From NCBI RefSeq assembly GCF_021556615.1, contig NZ_JAKGGD010000008.1:1-64000 (forward strand): a stretch of DNA of 64,000 bases. The letters run 5' to 3'. Shown here piece after piece: positions 25,735 to 35,647 of the stretch. Every line of letters starts with the position of its first letter. The stretch's first letter is position 1. The DNA comes from Paracoccus salsus. GTDB taxonomy: Bacteria > Pseudomonadota > Alphaproteobacteria > Rhodobacterales > Rhodobacteraceae. Under the pieces are notes generated by a model. The model was not told the origin of the DNA, did not search any database, and worked only from the letters and a program-made list of their open reading frames with translations. A program made the position numbers and the translations under genes.

Positions 25735-25899
25735 AGGTGTCCTGCTTACCGGGAGCCATGTAGACCCCGGCTTACTCGTTGGCGGCATTGGCTTGTTGTC
25801 CGCTACCGTCGAATAGTTCGGCTTTAGTCCACCTCGCGGTCCTTGTTCTTGAAAGATACCGCCAGAGTTTCCTGAACTTTGACCTGGTTTCTTGCCAGC
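25720..25899 (-). CDS. Small YjzC-like protein
   Basis: 59 residues: a short basic Lys-Pro start, then SGNSGGIFQEQGPRGG, ADNKPMPPTSKPGSTW and a closing TPDSKR. The PRGG, PLPPT-like and KPG blocks resemble small YjzC-type proteins of unknown function; I base this on pattern memory only. The ATG at 25899 follows GAGG at a normal distance. Longer in-frame starts (to 26019) give an unlikely N-terminus. The gene is clearly more AT-rich than the imu and nrdJ genes around it, which may indicate recent arrival. Confidence 0.6.
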   Translation of the reverse strand, partial: AGKKPGQSSGNSGGIFQEQGPRGGLKPNYSTVADNKPMPPTSKPGSTWLPVSRTPDSKR

Positions 25900-26041
25900 C
25901 ATATTTTTTAACCTCATGTTATCCACAGGTTCCGACATTTTTCTCGGGGTAAGTCTGTGGACCGTTGACGCACCTATTGAGTCGCCCTTCACATGCTGTT
26001 CTTTCGAACCATCGGCCATCTGATAGGCCGAGGAATGGCTT

Positions 26042-26103
26042 GCCCCGCATGGTGCAATGAGATGCGGGGCGGCCGGGGCGCGAAGCTGGAACCTTCGCGC
26101 CCC
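26042..26103 (-). terminator. Tandem hairpins downstream of nrdJ
   Basis: Two perfect stems follow the nrdJ stop: GGGGCGCGAAG (26075-26085) with CTTCGCGCCCC (26093-26103), 7-nt loop, 13 nt after the stop; and GCCCCGCAT (26042-26050) with ATGCGGGGC (26062-26070), 11-nt loop. No U-run follows. They probably end or stabilise the nrdJ transcript. Confidence 0.55.
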
Positions 26104-26115
26104 AACCCAATCTCA

Positions 26116-29100
26116 TCAGCTACACCCGGACGTGCCGCCGCAGGTGTTACACTTCATGCAGGTGCCGTTGCGGACCAGCGTGTAGTTGCCGCATTCGCCG
26201 CAGGGATCGCCCTCATAGCCCTGCATCTTGGCCTTGGTGCGGGCGTCCATCGCGGTCGTGGTGACCGAGGCGACGGTATAGCTGGCCTGCGTCTCGGCCA
26301 TGCCCGAGGTGACGGCGGCGGTCGAGACGCCGCCTTGCAGCACCATCAGTTCCTGCGGCAGACGCTTGCGCAGATATCCGGCGCTGCTGATCTGTTTCAG
26401 CATGGTCAGCGATTTGAGCTCGGACTGCTCGCTGACGGGAGTGAGGTTATGGCCCTCGTGCTCGCCGCCACCCATGTCGTCGAAGCGCGCCCCTTCGGGC
26501 TTTACATGCGCCAGATCGGTGCGGTCCAGATAGCTGACGGCCAGTTCGCGGAACACGTAGTCGAGGATCGAGGTCGCGTTCTTGATGCTGTCATTGCCCT
26601 GCACCATCCCCGCCGGCTCGAACCGGGTGAAGGTGAAGGCGTCCACGAACTCCTCCAGCGGCACGCCGTATTGCAGGCCCACCGACACGGCGATGGCGAA
26701 GTTGTTCATCATCGCCCGGAAGCCCGCGCCTTCCTTGTGCATGTCGATGAAGATCTCGCCCAGACCGCCATCGTCATATTCGCCAGTGCGCAGATAGACC
26801 TTGTGACCGCCCACGACTGCCTTCTGGGTATAGCCCTTGCGTCGCTGGGGCAGTTTCTCGCGGTGGCTGCGAATGGCCTCCTTGACGATGATCTTCTCGA
26901 CGATCTTCTCGGCGATGACGGCAGCCTTCTCCTGCGGGTTGCCGCTGGCCAGGATGTCCTCGGCCTCCTCGTCATCCTCGACCAGCGCCGAGGCCAGCGG
27001 CTGCGACAGTTTCGATCCGTCGCGATACAGCGCGTTCGCCTTGATCCCCAGCGACCAGGACAGCTCGTAGGCTGCCAGAGCGTCGGCAATGGTTGCGTCG
27101 TTGGGCATGTTGATCGTCTTGCTGATCGCGCCCGAGATGAAGGACTGCGCGGCGGCCATCATGTGGATGTGACTGGCCACCGACAGATAGCGTCTGCCCT
27201 TCTTGCCGCACGCATTGGCGCAGTCGAAGACCGACAGATGCTCGTCCTTCAGGAACGGCGCGCCCTCCAGCGTCATGGTGCCGCAGACATGGTCGTTGGC
27301 GGCGTCGATCTGGGCGCGGGTAAAGCCCAGATGGCGAAGCAGGTCGAAGGCCGGATCGTTCAGCCGGTCGGCCGGGATCCCCAGCGTGCCCTTGCAGAAT
27401 TCCTCGCCCAGGGTCCACTGGTTGAAGACGAAGCGGATGTCGAAGGCGGATGCCAGGGCCGCCTCGACCTTCTCGATCTCGCGCGGGCCGAAGCCGTGGC
27501 CGGTCAGCGCCGTGTGGTTGATGCCGGGGCAGTTGCCCAGGCTGGCGTGGCCGACCGCATAGGCGATCATTTCCTCGATCTGGGCGCTGGAATAGCCCAG
27601 CATCTCAAGCGCGGCGGGAACCGACTGGTTGATGATCTTGAAATAACCGCCGCCCGCCAGCTTCTTGAACTTGACCAGCGCGAAGTCGGGCTCGATCCCG
27701 GTCGTATCGCAATCCATGACCAGACCGATCGTGCCGGTCGGCGCGATGACGGTGGTCTGGGCATTTCGAAAGCCGTGATCCTCGCCCAGGGTCAGCGCCT
27801 CGTCCCAGGCCTCGCGGGCGATGGCGACCAGACGCGCGTCGGGGCAGTTCTCGTCGTCCAGTTCGACCGGGCGCACATTGACGCCGTTGTAGTTGCCGGT
27901 GCCGTGGGCGGCGGCGCGGTGGTTGCGGATCACCCGCAGCATGTGATCGGCGTTCTTCTCGTAGCCCGGAAAGGCGCCCAGTTCGGCGGCCATCTCGGCC
28001 GAGGTCGAATAGGCAACGCCGGTCATGATCGCCGTCAGCGCGCCGCACAGCGAACGCCCCTCGGCGCTGTCATAGCCAAGACCCATGTTCATCAGCAGCC
28101 CGCCGATATTGGCGTAGCCCAGACCCAGAGTCCGGAAATCATAGCTGCGCTGCGCGATCTCCTTGCTGGGGAACTGCGCCATCAGCACGCTGATCTCCAG
28201 CGTGAGGGTCCACAACCGCGTGGCATGGACATAGCCGTCGGCGTCGAACTGGTCGCCGGTCCAGAACTTCAGCAGGTTCATCGAGGCAAGGTTGCAGGCC
28301 GTGTCGTCCAGGAACATGTATTCGCTGCACGGGTTCGAGCCGCGGATCGGCCCGTCGGACGGGCAGGTATGCCAGGCGTTGACGGTGTCGTGGAACTGGA
28401 TGCCGGGATCGGCGCAAGCCCAGGCCGCGTGCCCGATCTGGTCCCACAATTCCCGCGCGCCGACGGTCTTGGACACCTTGCCGTCCGTGCGGCGCAGCAG
28501 TTCCCAGGGCTTGTCCTCGCGAACCGCAGTCAGGAACGCGTCGGTGACGCGGACCGAATTGTTCGAGTTCTGCCCTGACACGCTGACATAGGCCTCGCTG
28601 TCCCAGTCGGTGTCGTAGGTCGGAAATTCGATGCTGTCGAAACCCTGCCGCGCATATTGCAGCACCCGGTTGATATAGGTTTCCGGGATCATCACCCGCT
28701 TGGCGCCACGTATGGCGGCCTTCAGCCCGGCATTGGTGTCGGGGCTGGTCGCGTCCTCGATGCTGCCGTCCCACGCGCCGATGGCGGCAAAGATCTCGTT
28801 CAGCTTTGCCTCGTGCATCTTCGAGCCGGCGACGAGGCTGGCGACCTTCTGTTCCTCGATGACCTTCCAGTTGATGAAGGCCTCGATATCGGGGTGGTCC
28901 ATGTCGCAGATGACCATCTTGGCGGCGCGGCGCGTCGTGCCGCCCGACTTGATGGCGCCGGCGGCGCGGTCGCCGATCTTGAGGAACCCCATCAGCCCAC
29001 TGGATCTGCCGCCACCGGACAGGCTTTCGCCCTCGCCGCGCAGGCTGGAGAAATTGGTGCCGGTGCCCGAGCCGTACTTGAACAGTCGCGCCTCGCGGAC

Positions 29101-29754
29101 CCAAAGATCCATGATCCCGCCCTCGTTCACCAGATCGTCGCTGACCGACTGGATGAAGCAGGCATGCGGCTGGGGATGCTCATAGGCGCTGTCTGACTTG
29201 ACCAGCTTGCCGGTCTTGAAATCGACGTAGAAATGCCCCTGCGACGGGCCGTCGATGCCATAGGCCCAGTGCAGCCCGGTGTTGAACCATTGCGGCGAGT
29301 TCGGCGCCGCCATCTGGCGGGCCAGCATGTACCGCATCTCGTCGAAATAGGCGCGGGCGTCGGCTTCCTTGCTGAAATAGCCGCCCTTCCAGCCCCAGTA
29401 GGTCCAGGCGCCGGCAAGCCGGTCGAAGACCTGCCTTGCGCTGGTTTCGCCCACATGGCGCTGATCCGCGGGCAGTTTCTCAAGCGCGTCGGTGTCGGCC
29501 ACGCTGCGCCAGAGGAATTCGGGAACACCTTTTTCCTTGACCCGCTTCAGGGCCGCCGGAACGCCGGCCTTGCGAAAATATTTCTGCGCGATGACGTCGC
29601 TTGCGACCTGGCTCCAGCCTTTCGGCACCTCGACCTGATCGTTGCGGAAGACGATCGTGCCGTTGGGGTTGCGGATCTCGCTGGTGGTGGTGGTGAAAGC
29701 GATGTCGCCATAGGCGCCGCTGTCCTGGGTGGTAAAACGCCGTTCGATCTTCAT
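26116..29754 (-). CDS. nrdJ: Vitamin B12-dependent (class II) ribonucleotide reductase
   Basis: 1212 residues. It reduces ribonucleotides to deoxyribonucleotides with adenosylcobalamin. Visible blocks: [67 protein letters not shown] (active-site Cys/Glu loop), [16 protein letters not shown], and a C-terminal zinc-type CGECGNY...CMKCNTCGG that re-reduces the active site. The ATG at 29754 follows AAAAGGGG and starts MKIERRF; the same frame is open for 61 more codons upstream but those have no family look. It is a single gene; the oxygen-independent class suits variable aeration. Confidence 0.96.
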   Translation of the reverse strand: MKIERRFTTQDSGAYGDIAFTTTTSEIRNPNGTIVFRNDQVEVPKGWSQVASDVIAQKYFRKAGVPAALKRVKEKGVPEFLWRSVADTDALEKLPADQRHVGETSARQVFDRLAGAWTYWGWKGGYFSKEADARAYFDEMRYMLARQMAAPNSPQWFNTGLHWAYGIDGPSQGHFYVDFKTGKLVKSDSAYEHPQPHACFIQSVSDDLVNEGGIMDLWVREARLFKYGSGTGTNFSSLRGEGESLSGGGRSSGLMGFLKIGDRAAGAIKSGGTTRRAAKMVICDMDHPDIEAFINWKVIEEQKVASLVAGSKMHEAKLNEIFAAIGAWDGSIEDATSPDTNAGLKAAIRGAKRVMIPETYINRVLQYARQGFDSIEFPTYDTDWDSEAYVSVSGQNSNNSVRVTDAFLTAVREDKPWELLRRTDGKVSKTVGARELWDQIGHAAWACADPGIQFHDTVNAWHTCPSDGPIRGSNPCSEYMFLDDTACNLASMNLLKFWTGDQFDADGYVHATRLWTLTLEISVLMAQFPSKEIAQRSYDFRTLGLGYANIGGLLMNMGLGYDSAEGRSLCGALTAIMTGVAYSTSAEMAAELGAFPGYEKNADHMLRVIRNHRAAAHGTGNYNGVNVRPVELDDENCPDARLVAIAREAWDEALTLGEDHGFRNAQTTVIAPTGTIGLVMDCDTTGIEPDFALVKFKKLAGGGYFKIINQSVPAALEMLGYSSAQIEEMIAYAVGHASLGNCPGINHTALTGHGFGPREIEKVEAALASAFDIRFVFNQWTLGEEFCKGTLGIPADRLNDPAFDLLRHLGFTRAQIDAANDHVCGTMTLEGAPFLKDEHLSVFDCANACGKKGRRYLSVASHIHMMAAAQSFISGAISKTINMPNDATIADALAAYELSWSLGIKANALYRDGSKLSQPLASALVEDDEEAEDILASGNPQEKAAVIAEKIVEKIIVKEAIRSHREKLPQRRKGYTQKAVVGGHKVYLRTGEYDDGGLGEIFIDMHKEGAGFRAMMNNFAIAVSVGLQYGVPLEEFVDAFTFTRFEPAGMVQGNDSIKNATSILDYVFRELAVSYLDRTDLAHVKPEGARFDDMGGGEHEGHNLTPVSEQSELKSLTMLKQISSAGYLRKRLPQELMVLQGGVSTAAVTSGMAETQASYTVASVTTTAMDARTKAKMQGYEGDPCGECGNYTLVRNGTCMKCNTCGGTSGCS

Positions 29755-30228
29755 GCCCCGCCCCTTTTGGTGCTCTCGTCTCTGTTGTTGATTGCCGGAT
29801 CCCGAAGCCGCAGCGACCAGGGCGCGTTCCGCCACGCCGTGTCGCGCACGGGCGAGGCGGTCGAATACCGCAATCAGTGCATTTTCAAGTTCCGGGCCGT
29901 GCCGCGCGGTGGTGGTCAGTGGCAGCCGCCACCACATTTTGTGTCGCCTTGGCCCTGAGACACAAACTGACGCGACTCGATACAGCTTTCAACAGATTTT
30001 TTCGCGCTGACCGGACGCTATGGAGATTGACAGCACGGGCCGAACCGACGCGACAGATTCGTTCACACGCTGAACGACCCCGTCTTGTCCCGACAGTCCG
30101 GAAAGAGATTTTATCAATTCAAGACAATGGCTTGGTAAAAACCACTCAGGGGTTTTCCACAGGCTTATCCCCTGTTCATCCTCAGGTTGCACACACCCGA
30201 TGCAACAGCGCAACAGCAGGTGCAGTTT
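29755..30228. other. Intergenic region upstream of nrdJ
   Basis: 474 bp between the nrdJ start and the end of the cyclo-ligase gene. The half nearest nrdJ (to 29937) is GC-rich and keeps the nrdJ frame open. The half beyond is AT-richer, with promoter-like stretches and several CACACA/TTATCCC words. No cobalamin riboswitch core or RNA gene is recognisable. Confidence 0.5.
29938..29966 (-). promoter_or_regulatory. Inverted repeat, candidate NrdR-type operator
   Basis: TTTGTGTC (29938-29945) and GACACAAA (29959-29966) form a perfect 8-bp inverted repeat with a 13-bp spacer. The left arm lies in ACCACATTTTGTGTCG, which resembles the ACAC...GTGT boxes bound by NrdR, the general repressor of ribonucleotide reductase genes. 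It sits about 190 bp before the nrdJ ATG. Confidence 0.4.
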
Positions 30229-30777
30229 TTACTTTCCAGGACGGATGATCTCATGGTCGGTGACGATCATGTTCAGCGGCTGATCGAAGCTCTCGGCCGG
30301 GATCTCGGCCAGTTCCTGCGCTCCGAAGGCCAGCCCGATCGCCACGACCGAGCCGGATTCACGCAGCAATTGCAGGGTCCGGTCATAGTAACCGCCGCCA
30401 TAGCCGATCCGATTGCCCGTCCGGTCGAAGGCGGCAAGGGGCACGATCAGCACCTCCGGCGTCAGGACCTCGGCTGATTCGGCGGGATGCGAGGTTCCGA
30501 AGGGGCCGGCCACCAGCGGACCGCCGTCCCAGGCGCGAAACACCAGCGGCACGGCCTTGCCGGTCACCACCGGCAGGCAAAGCCGGCCGGCATGCGCCGC
30601 CATCGCCGGCCGGGGATCAGCCTCGCCCCGCATCGGCCAGTATCCGGACAGGACCCGCCCGGCAAAGGGCGCCAGCGCCGTGACCAGATGCCGGTCTATT
30701 CCGGACGGGTCGCCGCCCTGCTGCAGCCGCGCCGCCAGCGCCTGCGCCCGCAAGAGCGCCTTCTGCGCCGCGATCAC
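30229..30777 (-). CDS. 5-formyltetrahydrofolate cyclo-ligase
   Basis: 182 residues. It converts 5-formyl-THF to 5,10-methenyl-THF with ATP. Family marks: basic N-terminus MIAAQKALLRAQALAARL, GYWPMRGEADPR, VVTGKAVPLVFRAW, EVLIVPLAAFDRTGNRIGYG and GGGYYDRTL. It starts with GTG at 30777, overlapping the mgtE stop as GTGA, so it is translated after the magnesium transporter. The enzyme needs Mg-ATP, but the pairing is probably just operon packing. Confidence 0.93.
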   Translation of the reverse strand: MIAAQKALLRAQALAARLQQGGDPSGIDRHLVTALAPFAGRVLSGYWPMRGEADPRPAMAAHAGRLCLPVVTGKAVPLVFRAWDGGPLVAGPFGTSHPAESAEVLTPEVLIVPLAAFDRTGNRIGYGGGYYDRTLQLLRESGSVVAIGLAFGAQELAEIPAESFDQPLNMIVTDHEIIRPGK

Positions 30778-32186
30778 AGCAGCACCGCCTGAGCCAAGCC
30801 GAGAAAGGCGAAGAATCCGACCACATCCGTGACGGTGGTGACAAAGGTGCCCGACGCCAGCGCCGGGTCCGCGCCGACCTTTTCGAGGCCAAGCGGGATC
30901 AGGATCCCCGCCAGCGCGGCGACCGCCAGGTTGATGACCATCGCGATGCCGATCACGGCGCCCAGCGACATGCCGTCAAACCAGATCCAGGCGACCACAC
31001 CCATCACCAGCGCGAAGGCCAGCCCGTTCAACAGCCCGACGATCGCCTCGCGTCGCACGACCCGCCAGACATTGCTGCCGGTCAGGCTCTTGGTGGCCAG
31101 CGCCCGAACCGCGACCGTCAGCGTCTGGGTGCCGGCATTGCCGCCCATCGAGGCCACGATCGGCATCAGCACGGCCAGCGCCACCAGCGCCTGGATGGTG
31201 GTCTCGAAGATCGCGATGACCAGCGAAGCGGCGATGGCGGTGGCAAGGTTCACCATCAGCCAGGGCAGCCGTTGCCGCAGCGTTTCGAACACCGTATCGG
31301 TAATCGCCGAATCCTCGCCCACACCGGCAAGGCGCAGGATGTCTTCCTCATGCTCCTCGTCCATGACGGCCATCGCGTCGTCCATGGTGATGACGCCCAC
31401 CAGCCGGTCGTTGCCATCCACGACGGGAGCCGAAATCAGGTGGTACTGGTTGAAGGCATACGCCACATCGCCTTCCTCGGCATAGACGCTGATGGTGCGG
31501 AAACTGTCCTCGGTGATGTCGCGCAGCGCCACGTCGCGCCGCGACGCCAGCAGCCGACCCAGCGTGACATAGGCAATCGGGTGGCGGCGCGGATCGACCA
31601 GGATGATGTGATAGAACTGTTCGGGCAGCCATTCCTCTGTCCGCAGGAAGTCGATGGTTTCCCCGACCGTCCAGTGTTCCGGCGCGGTGACCACTTCGGA
31701 CTGCATCAGGCGGCCGGCGGAATATTCGGGATAGGCCAGCGATTGCTGGACCGCAGCGCGGTCGCTGTCATCCAGCGCCGCAAGGATCTCGGCGCGGCCG
31801 GGTTCGTCGAGATCCTCGATCAGGTCGACGACATCGTCGCTGTCCATCTCGCGGACGGCCTCGGCCAGCACCTCGCGGGGCAGCTGCTCCATCACCTCTT
31901 CGCGGATCGACTCGTCGATCTCGGACAGGATCTCGCCGTCGATCTCGCCGGAATAGAGCCGCAGGAAGCTGCGCCGTTCGGCGCTGTGCAGGCGTTCGAT
32001 GATGTCCGCAATGTCGGCCGCGTGCATCGGTTCCAGCAGCGCGTTCAGGGCAGCGGCATCCTCGGCCTCGATCGCCTCGTCGATCCGGTCCAGCAATTCC
32101 CGACGCGGCAGGAACTCGTCCTCCTCGGATTCGGCCTGTCTTTCGGCAACCTGATCCTCGACTTCGGGACGCTCCTCGTCGGTCAT
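30774..32186 (-). CDS. mgtE: Magnesium transporter MgtE
   Basis: 470 residues with the full MgtE layout: N domain of alpha-helical repeats (LNALLEPMHAADIADIIERL to DDVVDLIEDLDEPGR), two CBS domains (about 150-275; RLMQSEVVTAPEHWTVGE, FNQYHLISAPVVDGNDRLVG), then five membrane helices with MPIVASMGGNAGTQTLTV, the pore signature, and GTFVTTVTDVVGFF at the end. It is a Mg-gated channel: cytoplasmic Mg bound between the N and CBS domains closes the pore. It is followed by the cyclo-ligase gene in a 4-nt overlap. Confidence 0.96.
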   Translation of the reverse strand: MTDEERPEVEDQVAERQAESEEDEFLPRRELLDRIDEAIEAEDAAALNALLEPMHAADIADIIERLHSAERRSFLRLYSGEIDGEILSEIDESIREEVMEQLPREVLAEAVREMDSDDVVDLIEDLDEPGRAEILAALDDSDRAAVQQSLAYPEYSAGRLMQSEVVTAPEHWTVGETIDFLRTEEWLPEQFYHIILVDPRRHPIAYVTLGRLLASRRDVALRDITEDSFRTISVYAEEGDVAYAFNQYHLISAPVVDGNDRLVGVITMDDAMAVMDEEHEEDILRLAGVGEDSAITDTVFETLRQRLPWLMVNLATAIAASLVIAIFETTIQALVALAVLMPIVASMGGNAGTQTLTVAVRALATKSLTGSNVWRVVRREAIVGLLNGLAFALVMGVVAWIWFDGMSLGAVIGIAMVINLAVAALAGILIPLGLEKVGADPALASGTFVTTVTDVVGFFAFLGLAQAVLL

Positions 32187-32237
32187 GCCGCCACTCCTGC
32201 TATGAAATCCAATTGATTGTCGAGTATGCCGTCCCGA

Positions 32238-33023
32238 TCAGCCGTTCAACAGCCGTAATGCCTGCCGGTGAAGGTCGGCCGACGCTGCCGCGATCACCTG
32301 CCCGCCCTCGGTCGCAGGCCCGCCTTGCCAGTTCGAGACGATGCCGCCAGCCGCCTCGACCACGGCCATTGGACCGGCGATGTCATAGGCCTGCAGCCCG
32401 GCCTCGATCACCAGGTCGATCTGTCCCAGCGCCAGCAGCGCATAGGCGTAGCAATCGAGGCCGTAGCGCGTCAGCCGCACGCTGTCCACGACCCTGCGGA
32501 ACGCCTGCGCTTCCTGGGTCGAGCCGATCTCGGGAAAGGTGGTCATCAGGATCGCCGCTGGCAGCGCCACGCCGCTGCGGGCGATCAGCGGGCGCTCTCC
32601 GTCGGGTCCGATCAGGCGGGCGCGTCCAAGGCCGCCCTCGAAGCGTTCGCGGGTATAAGGCTGGTCGATGATCCCGTAGCGGATCGCCTGCCCGTCGCTC
32701 AGCCCGATCAACACGCCCCAGCTGGGCGAACCGCACAGGAAGGCGCGCGTGCCGTCGATCGGGTCCAGGATCCATGTCAGTCCGCTGTCGCCGGGCGTGC
32801 TGCCGAATTCCTCGCCAACGATGCCGTCCTGCGGCCGGCGGCGGGCAAGGACCTCACGCATCGCGATCTCGGCGGCGCGGTCGGCCTCGGTCACGGGGTC
32901 GAAATCGGCCGGGCGCTTGTTGTCCGTGACAAGGGCGGCGTTGCGAAACAACGGCAGGATCGCGGCGCGCGCGGCATCGGCCATCTCATGCGCGGTGTCG
33001 ATGATCTGCTGTGCATCCCGCAT
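32238..33023 (-). CDS. hisN: Inositol-monophosphatase-family phosphatase, HisN type
   Basis: 261 residues. Metal-binding motifs: DPVTEADRAAE, GEEFG, WILDPIDGTRAF and the late AYDIAGPMAVVEAAGG. The RAFLCGSP stretch after DGT is typical of the histidinol-phosphate-phosphatase branch found in alphaproteobacteria, which lack the HisB-type phosphatase; the hisB in this window (51930) indeed encodes only the dehydratase. This points to histidinol phosphate as substrate, though inositol phosphate or PAP activity cannot be excluded. It is on the same strand as mgtE, 51 nt upstream of its start. Confidence 0.85.
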   Translation of the reverse strand: MRDAQQIIDTAHEMADAARAAILPLFRNAALVTDNKRPADFDPVTEADRAAEIAMREVLARRRPQDGIVGEEFGSTPGDSGLTWILDPIDGTRAFLCGSPSWGVLIGLSDGQAIRYGIIDQPYTRERFEGGLGRARLIGPDGERPLIARSGVALPAAILMTTFPEIGSTQEAQAFRRVVDSVRLTRYGLDCYAYALLALGQIDLVIEAGLQAYDIAGPMAVVEAAGGIVSNWQGGPATEGGQVIAAASADLHRQALRLLNG

Positions 33024-33206
33024 CGTCGCCCCCAGCCCTGTCGATCCGTCCGGAGACAGGTCTAGCCGCTAAGCCCTGGCACTGCCAGTGGCCGCAACGG
33101 CCCGGAAAGCTGAAAACGCGAAAGGTCAGTCAGGGTCGTGGACGTGTTGCCGTTCCGGGCAGACGCGTCCCGGGACCGCACCCTCGGGGACAGCCCTGCA
33201 TCGTGG

Positions 33207-33566
33207 TCAAGCGGCGTCCGACAGCACGCGCGCCAGTTCGAAGATCTGCCGACGCTGCGCGGCGGGCATCGAATAATAGGCGCGGACCAGTTGCAGCGCC
33301 TCCTTGTCGGCCAGGATATCGCCCTCGACATGATCGGGCATCTCGCCTTCCTGCAGGCCCTCGAAGAAGAAGCTGACAGGCACGTCCACCGCTCGCGCGA
33401 TGTCCCACAGCCTCGATGCCGAGACGCGGTTCATGCCGGTCTCGTATTTCTGGATCTGCTGAAACTTGATACCGACCTTGTCGGCAAGTTGTTGTTGAGT
33501 CATTCCGATCATCCAACGACGATGACGGATACGCTTACCAACATGAACATCTACACCGTGCTTCAT
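33207..33566 (-). CDS. XRE-family transcriptional regulator
   Basis: 119 residues. The helix-turn-helix occupies about 8-65 (VGKRIRHRRWMIGMTQQQLA, KVGIKFQQIQKYETGMNRVS, LWDIARAVDVPVSFFFEGL). A helical C-terminal tail with AYYSMPAAQRRQIFELARVL follows. This is the compact regulator common in alphaproteobacteria (PraR/PhrR-like group), often involved in stress, biofilm or quorum responses. GAGGTAAGG lies just upstream of the ATG. It is divergent from the quinone oxidoreductase gene with a 178-bp AT-richer gap that should hold both promoters. Confidence 0.87.
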   Translation of the reverse strand: MKHGVDVHVGKRIRHRRWMIGMTQQQLADKVGIKFQQIQKYETGMNRVSASRLWDIARAVDVPVSFFFEGLQEGEMPDHVEGDILADKEALQLVRAYYSMPAAQRRQIFELARVLSDAA

Positions 33567-33744
33567 CGCCTTACCTCATGCAATCTAAAGAGGCAGTAGC
33601 TCAAGCCGTCTCAATTATCGAGTGTCAACATGGTTAACGGGGTCTTTCCTGACCAAAAAGACAGGTCCCGATTTGCGCAGTCTGCATGTTTTCGCACCCA
33701 ACGCCAAACGAATGAACTCATTGTCTTATTTGCCGGAGATACGA

Positions 33745-34713
33745 ATGGCCGACGAAATCCGAATCGCGCGGGTCGAGGGATTGGGACAGGATCCCGCCCT
33801 GCGGAACGCGCCCGTTCCGCTCGCCTCTGACGGGCAGGTGCTTGTCCGGATGCGCGCGGCGGCGCTGAATTTCGCCGACCTGCTGAAGGCCAAGGGTCAG
33901 TATCAGGAGGCCGCCGATCCGCCATTCATCCCGGGACTCGAGGGTGCGGGCGAAGTGATGGCCGCGCCCGACGACTGCGACCTGGCGCCGGGCGACCGTG
34001 TCGTGCTGTCCTTTCCCGGGACGATGGCCGAGATCGTCGCGGTGCCGGCCACCGCCTGCCAGCGCATGCCCGATGCGATGAGCTTTGAACAGGCCGCAGG
34101 CTTTCAGGTTGCCTATGGCTCCAGTCATCTGGCGCTGACGATGCGCGGCGGACTGCGCGAGGGCGAGACGCTGGCGGTGCTGGGCGCGGCCGGAGGGGTT
34201 GGTCTGACCGCAGTCGAGATCGGCCATGCGATGGGCGCGCGGGTGATCGGCATCGCACGCGGTCCCGACCGGCTGGACATCGTCCGTGCTGCCGGCGCCG
34301 AACAGGTCATCGACAGCGCCGAATGTCCGGATCTCAAGGCCGCGCTGCGCGCGGCGGGCGGGGTTGATGTGGTCTACGATCCGGTGGGCGACAAGCCCGG
34401 CGAGGCGGCCTTCGGCGCACTGAAGCGCGGCGGAAGGTTCCTGGTCATCGGCTTTGCGGGCGGCCGCCCCCCCGCCCTGCCGCTGAACCATGCACTGGTC
34501 AAGAACATCGCGATCCACGGGTTTTACTGGGGTGGGTATCGCCAGCTTGACCCGCAGGCACTGCGCGCCAGCATGGACCAGCTGTTCGGGCTATTCGAAC
34601 AGGGCAAGCTCGACCCGGTCGCCGGCAGCGTCCTGCCGCTGGAACGGCTTGCCGAGGGCTATGAGTTGCTGCGCAGCCGCAAATCCGTTGGAAAGATTGT
34701 GATAACCTTGTGA
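33745..34713 (+). CDS. NADPH:quinone oxidoreductase (zinc-free MDR family)
   Basis: 322 residues. Medium-chain dehydrogenase/reductase fold without zinc ligands: LVRMRAAALNFADLLKAKGQ, PFIPGLEGAGEVMA, GDRVVLSF, Rossmann LAVLGAAGGVGLTAVEIG (AxxGxxG type), VDVVYDPVGD, HGFYWGGYR and the closing GKIVITL. It reduces quinones or enones with NADPH. GGAG at 33734-33737 selects the ATG at 33745; an in-frame GTG at 33622 would add a non-homologous stretch. Confidence 0.92.
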   Translation: MADEIRIARVEGLGQDPALRNAPVPLASDGQVLVRMRAAALNFADLLKAKGQYQEAADPPFIPGLEGAGEVMAAPDDCDLAPGDRVVLSFPGTMAEIVAVPATACQRMPDAMSFEQAAGFQVAYGSSHLALTMRGGLREGETLAVLGAAGGVGLTAVEIGHAMGARVIGIARGPDRLDIVRAAGAEQVIDSAECPDLKAALRAAGGVDVVYDPVGDKPGEAAFGALKRGGRFLVIGFAGGRPPALPLNHALVKNIAIHGFYWGGYRQLDPQALRASMDQLFGLFEQGKLDPVAGSVLPLERLAEGYELLRSRKSVGKIVITL

Positions 34714-34819
34714 TGGCACGGATTTGAGGCGGTTTCAGCATTGAAACAGCCCGGAACCCTGCCAATATGGATCGCATATGAAGGGGCAATGCCCCGAACG
34801 CCTCACTGGGGAGACATCG

Positions 34820-35566
34820 ATGGCAGATTACAACACGTACCGTACCGCGCAGGGCGTCGGCAGCCGCAGCGCGGTGATCGACGAGGGCCTGCGGGCCTAC
34901 ATGAACAAGGTTTATGGGCTGATGGCGGTCGGCATGGGTGTAACCGCCGTCGCCGCATTCGGCATCAGCACCGCCGCGGTCGATGCAACGGGCCAGCTGA
35001 CCCAGCTCGGCACGGCGATCTATGCCACGCCGCTGAAATGGGTGATCATGTTCGCCCCGCTGCTGATGGTGTTTGCCTTCGGCGCCGCGATGAACCGGTT
35101 GTCGGTCCAGGGCGCGACGGTGATATTCTATGCCTTCGCCGCGATGATGGGCCTGTCGATCAGTTCGATCTTCCTGGTCTATACCGCGTTCTCGATCGTC
35201 CAGACCTTCCTCGTGACCGCGATCGCCTTCGCCGGGCTGTCGCTGTGGGGCTATACCACCAAGAAGGACATTTCGGCCTGGGGCAGCTTCCTGATCATGG
35301 GGGTGATCGGCCTGATCGTCGCGATGATCGTGAACATCTTCCTGCAAAGCTCGGCCATGCAGTTCGCGATCTCGCTGCTGGGCGTTCTGATCTTCGCGGG
35401 GCTGACCGCCTATGACACGCAGAACATCAAGAACACCTATCTGCAGATGCAGACCTCGGATCAGGATTTCATCGGCAAGTCGGCCATCATGGGCGCGCTT
35501 CAGCTGTATCTGGACTTCCTGAACCTGTTCATGTTCCTGCTGCAGTTCATGGGCAACCGCGAGTGA
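34820..35566 (+). CDS. Bax inhibitor-1/YccA family membrane protein
   Basis: 248 residues with about seven membrane helices: MNKVYGLMAVGMGVTAVAAF, KWVIMFAPLLMVFAFGA, VIFYAFAAMMGLSISSIFLV, FLVTAIAFAGLSLWGYTTKK, FLIMGVIGLIVAMIVNIFL, ISLLGVLIFAGLTAYDTQNI and LYLDFLNLFMFLLQFMG. The DTQ motif in helix 6 is one of the conserved acid sites of the family, which includes pH-sensitive calcium-leak proteins. GGGGAG precedes the ATG at 34820. A strong terminator follows. Confidence 0.92.
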   Translation: MADYNTYRTAQGVGSRSAVIDEGLRAYMNKVYGLMAVGMGVTAVAAFGISTAAVDATGQLTQLGTAIYATPLKWVIMFAPLLMVFAFGAAMNRLSVQGATVIFYAFAAMMGLSISSIFLVYTAFSIVQTFLVTAIAFAGLSLWGYTTKKDISAWGSFLIMGVIGLIVAMIVNIFLQSSAMQFAISLLGVLIFAGLTAYDTQNIKNTYLQMQTSDQDFIGKSAIMGALQLYLDFLNLFMFLLQFMGNRE

Positions 35567-35591
35567 CGTGAACGCCGCTGACGAAACACGC

Positions 35592-35618
35592 GAAAGGCCG
35601 GGCATTGCCCGGCCTTTC
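35592..35618. terminator. Bidirectional Rho-independent terminator
   Basis: GAAAGGCCGGGC (35592-35603) pairs perfectly with GCCCGGCCTTTC (35607-35618) around ATT. It lies between the convergent yccA-like (ends 35566) and ychF (ends 35648) genes, and the AAA/TTT flanks serve both directions. Confidence 0.85.
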
Positions 35619-35647
35619 TGCTGTCAGCCAGGGCGCGTGGCGCGGCT

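Noticed and set aside
29755..29937. 61-codon in-frame extension of nrdJ
   Set aside because: The conserved N-terminus and a good ribosome-binding site are at 29754; the extension resembles no known RNR sequence.
29755..30228. Cobalamin riboswitch upstream of the B12-dependent reductase
   Set aside because: A GCCACTG word occurs, but the rest of the B12-box core and the helices are missing.
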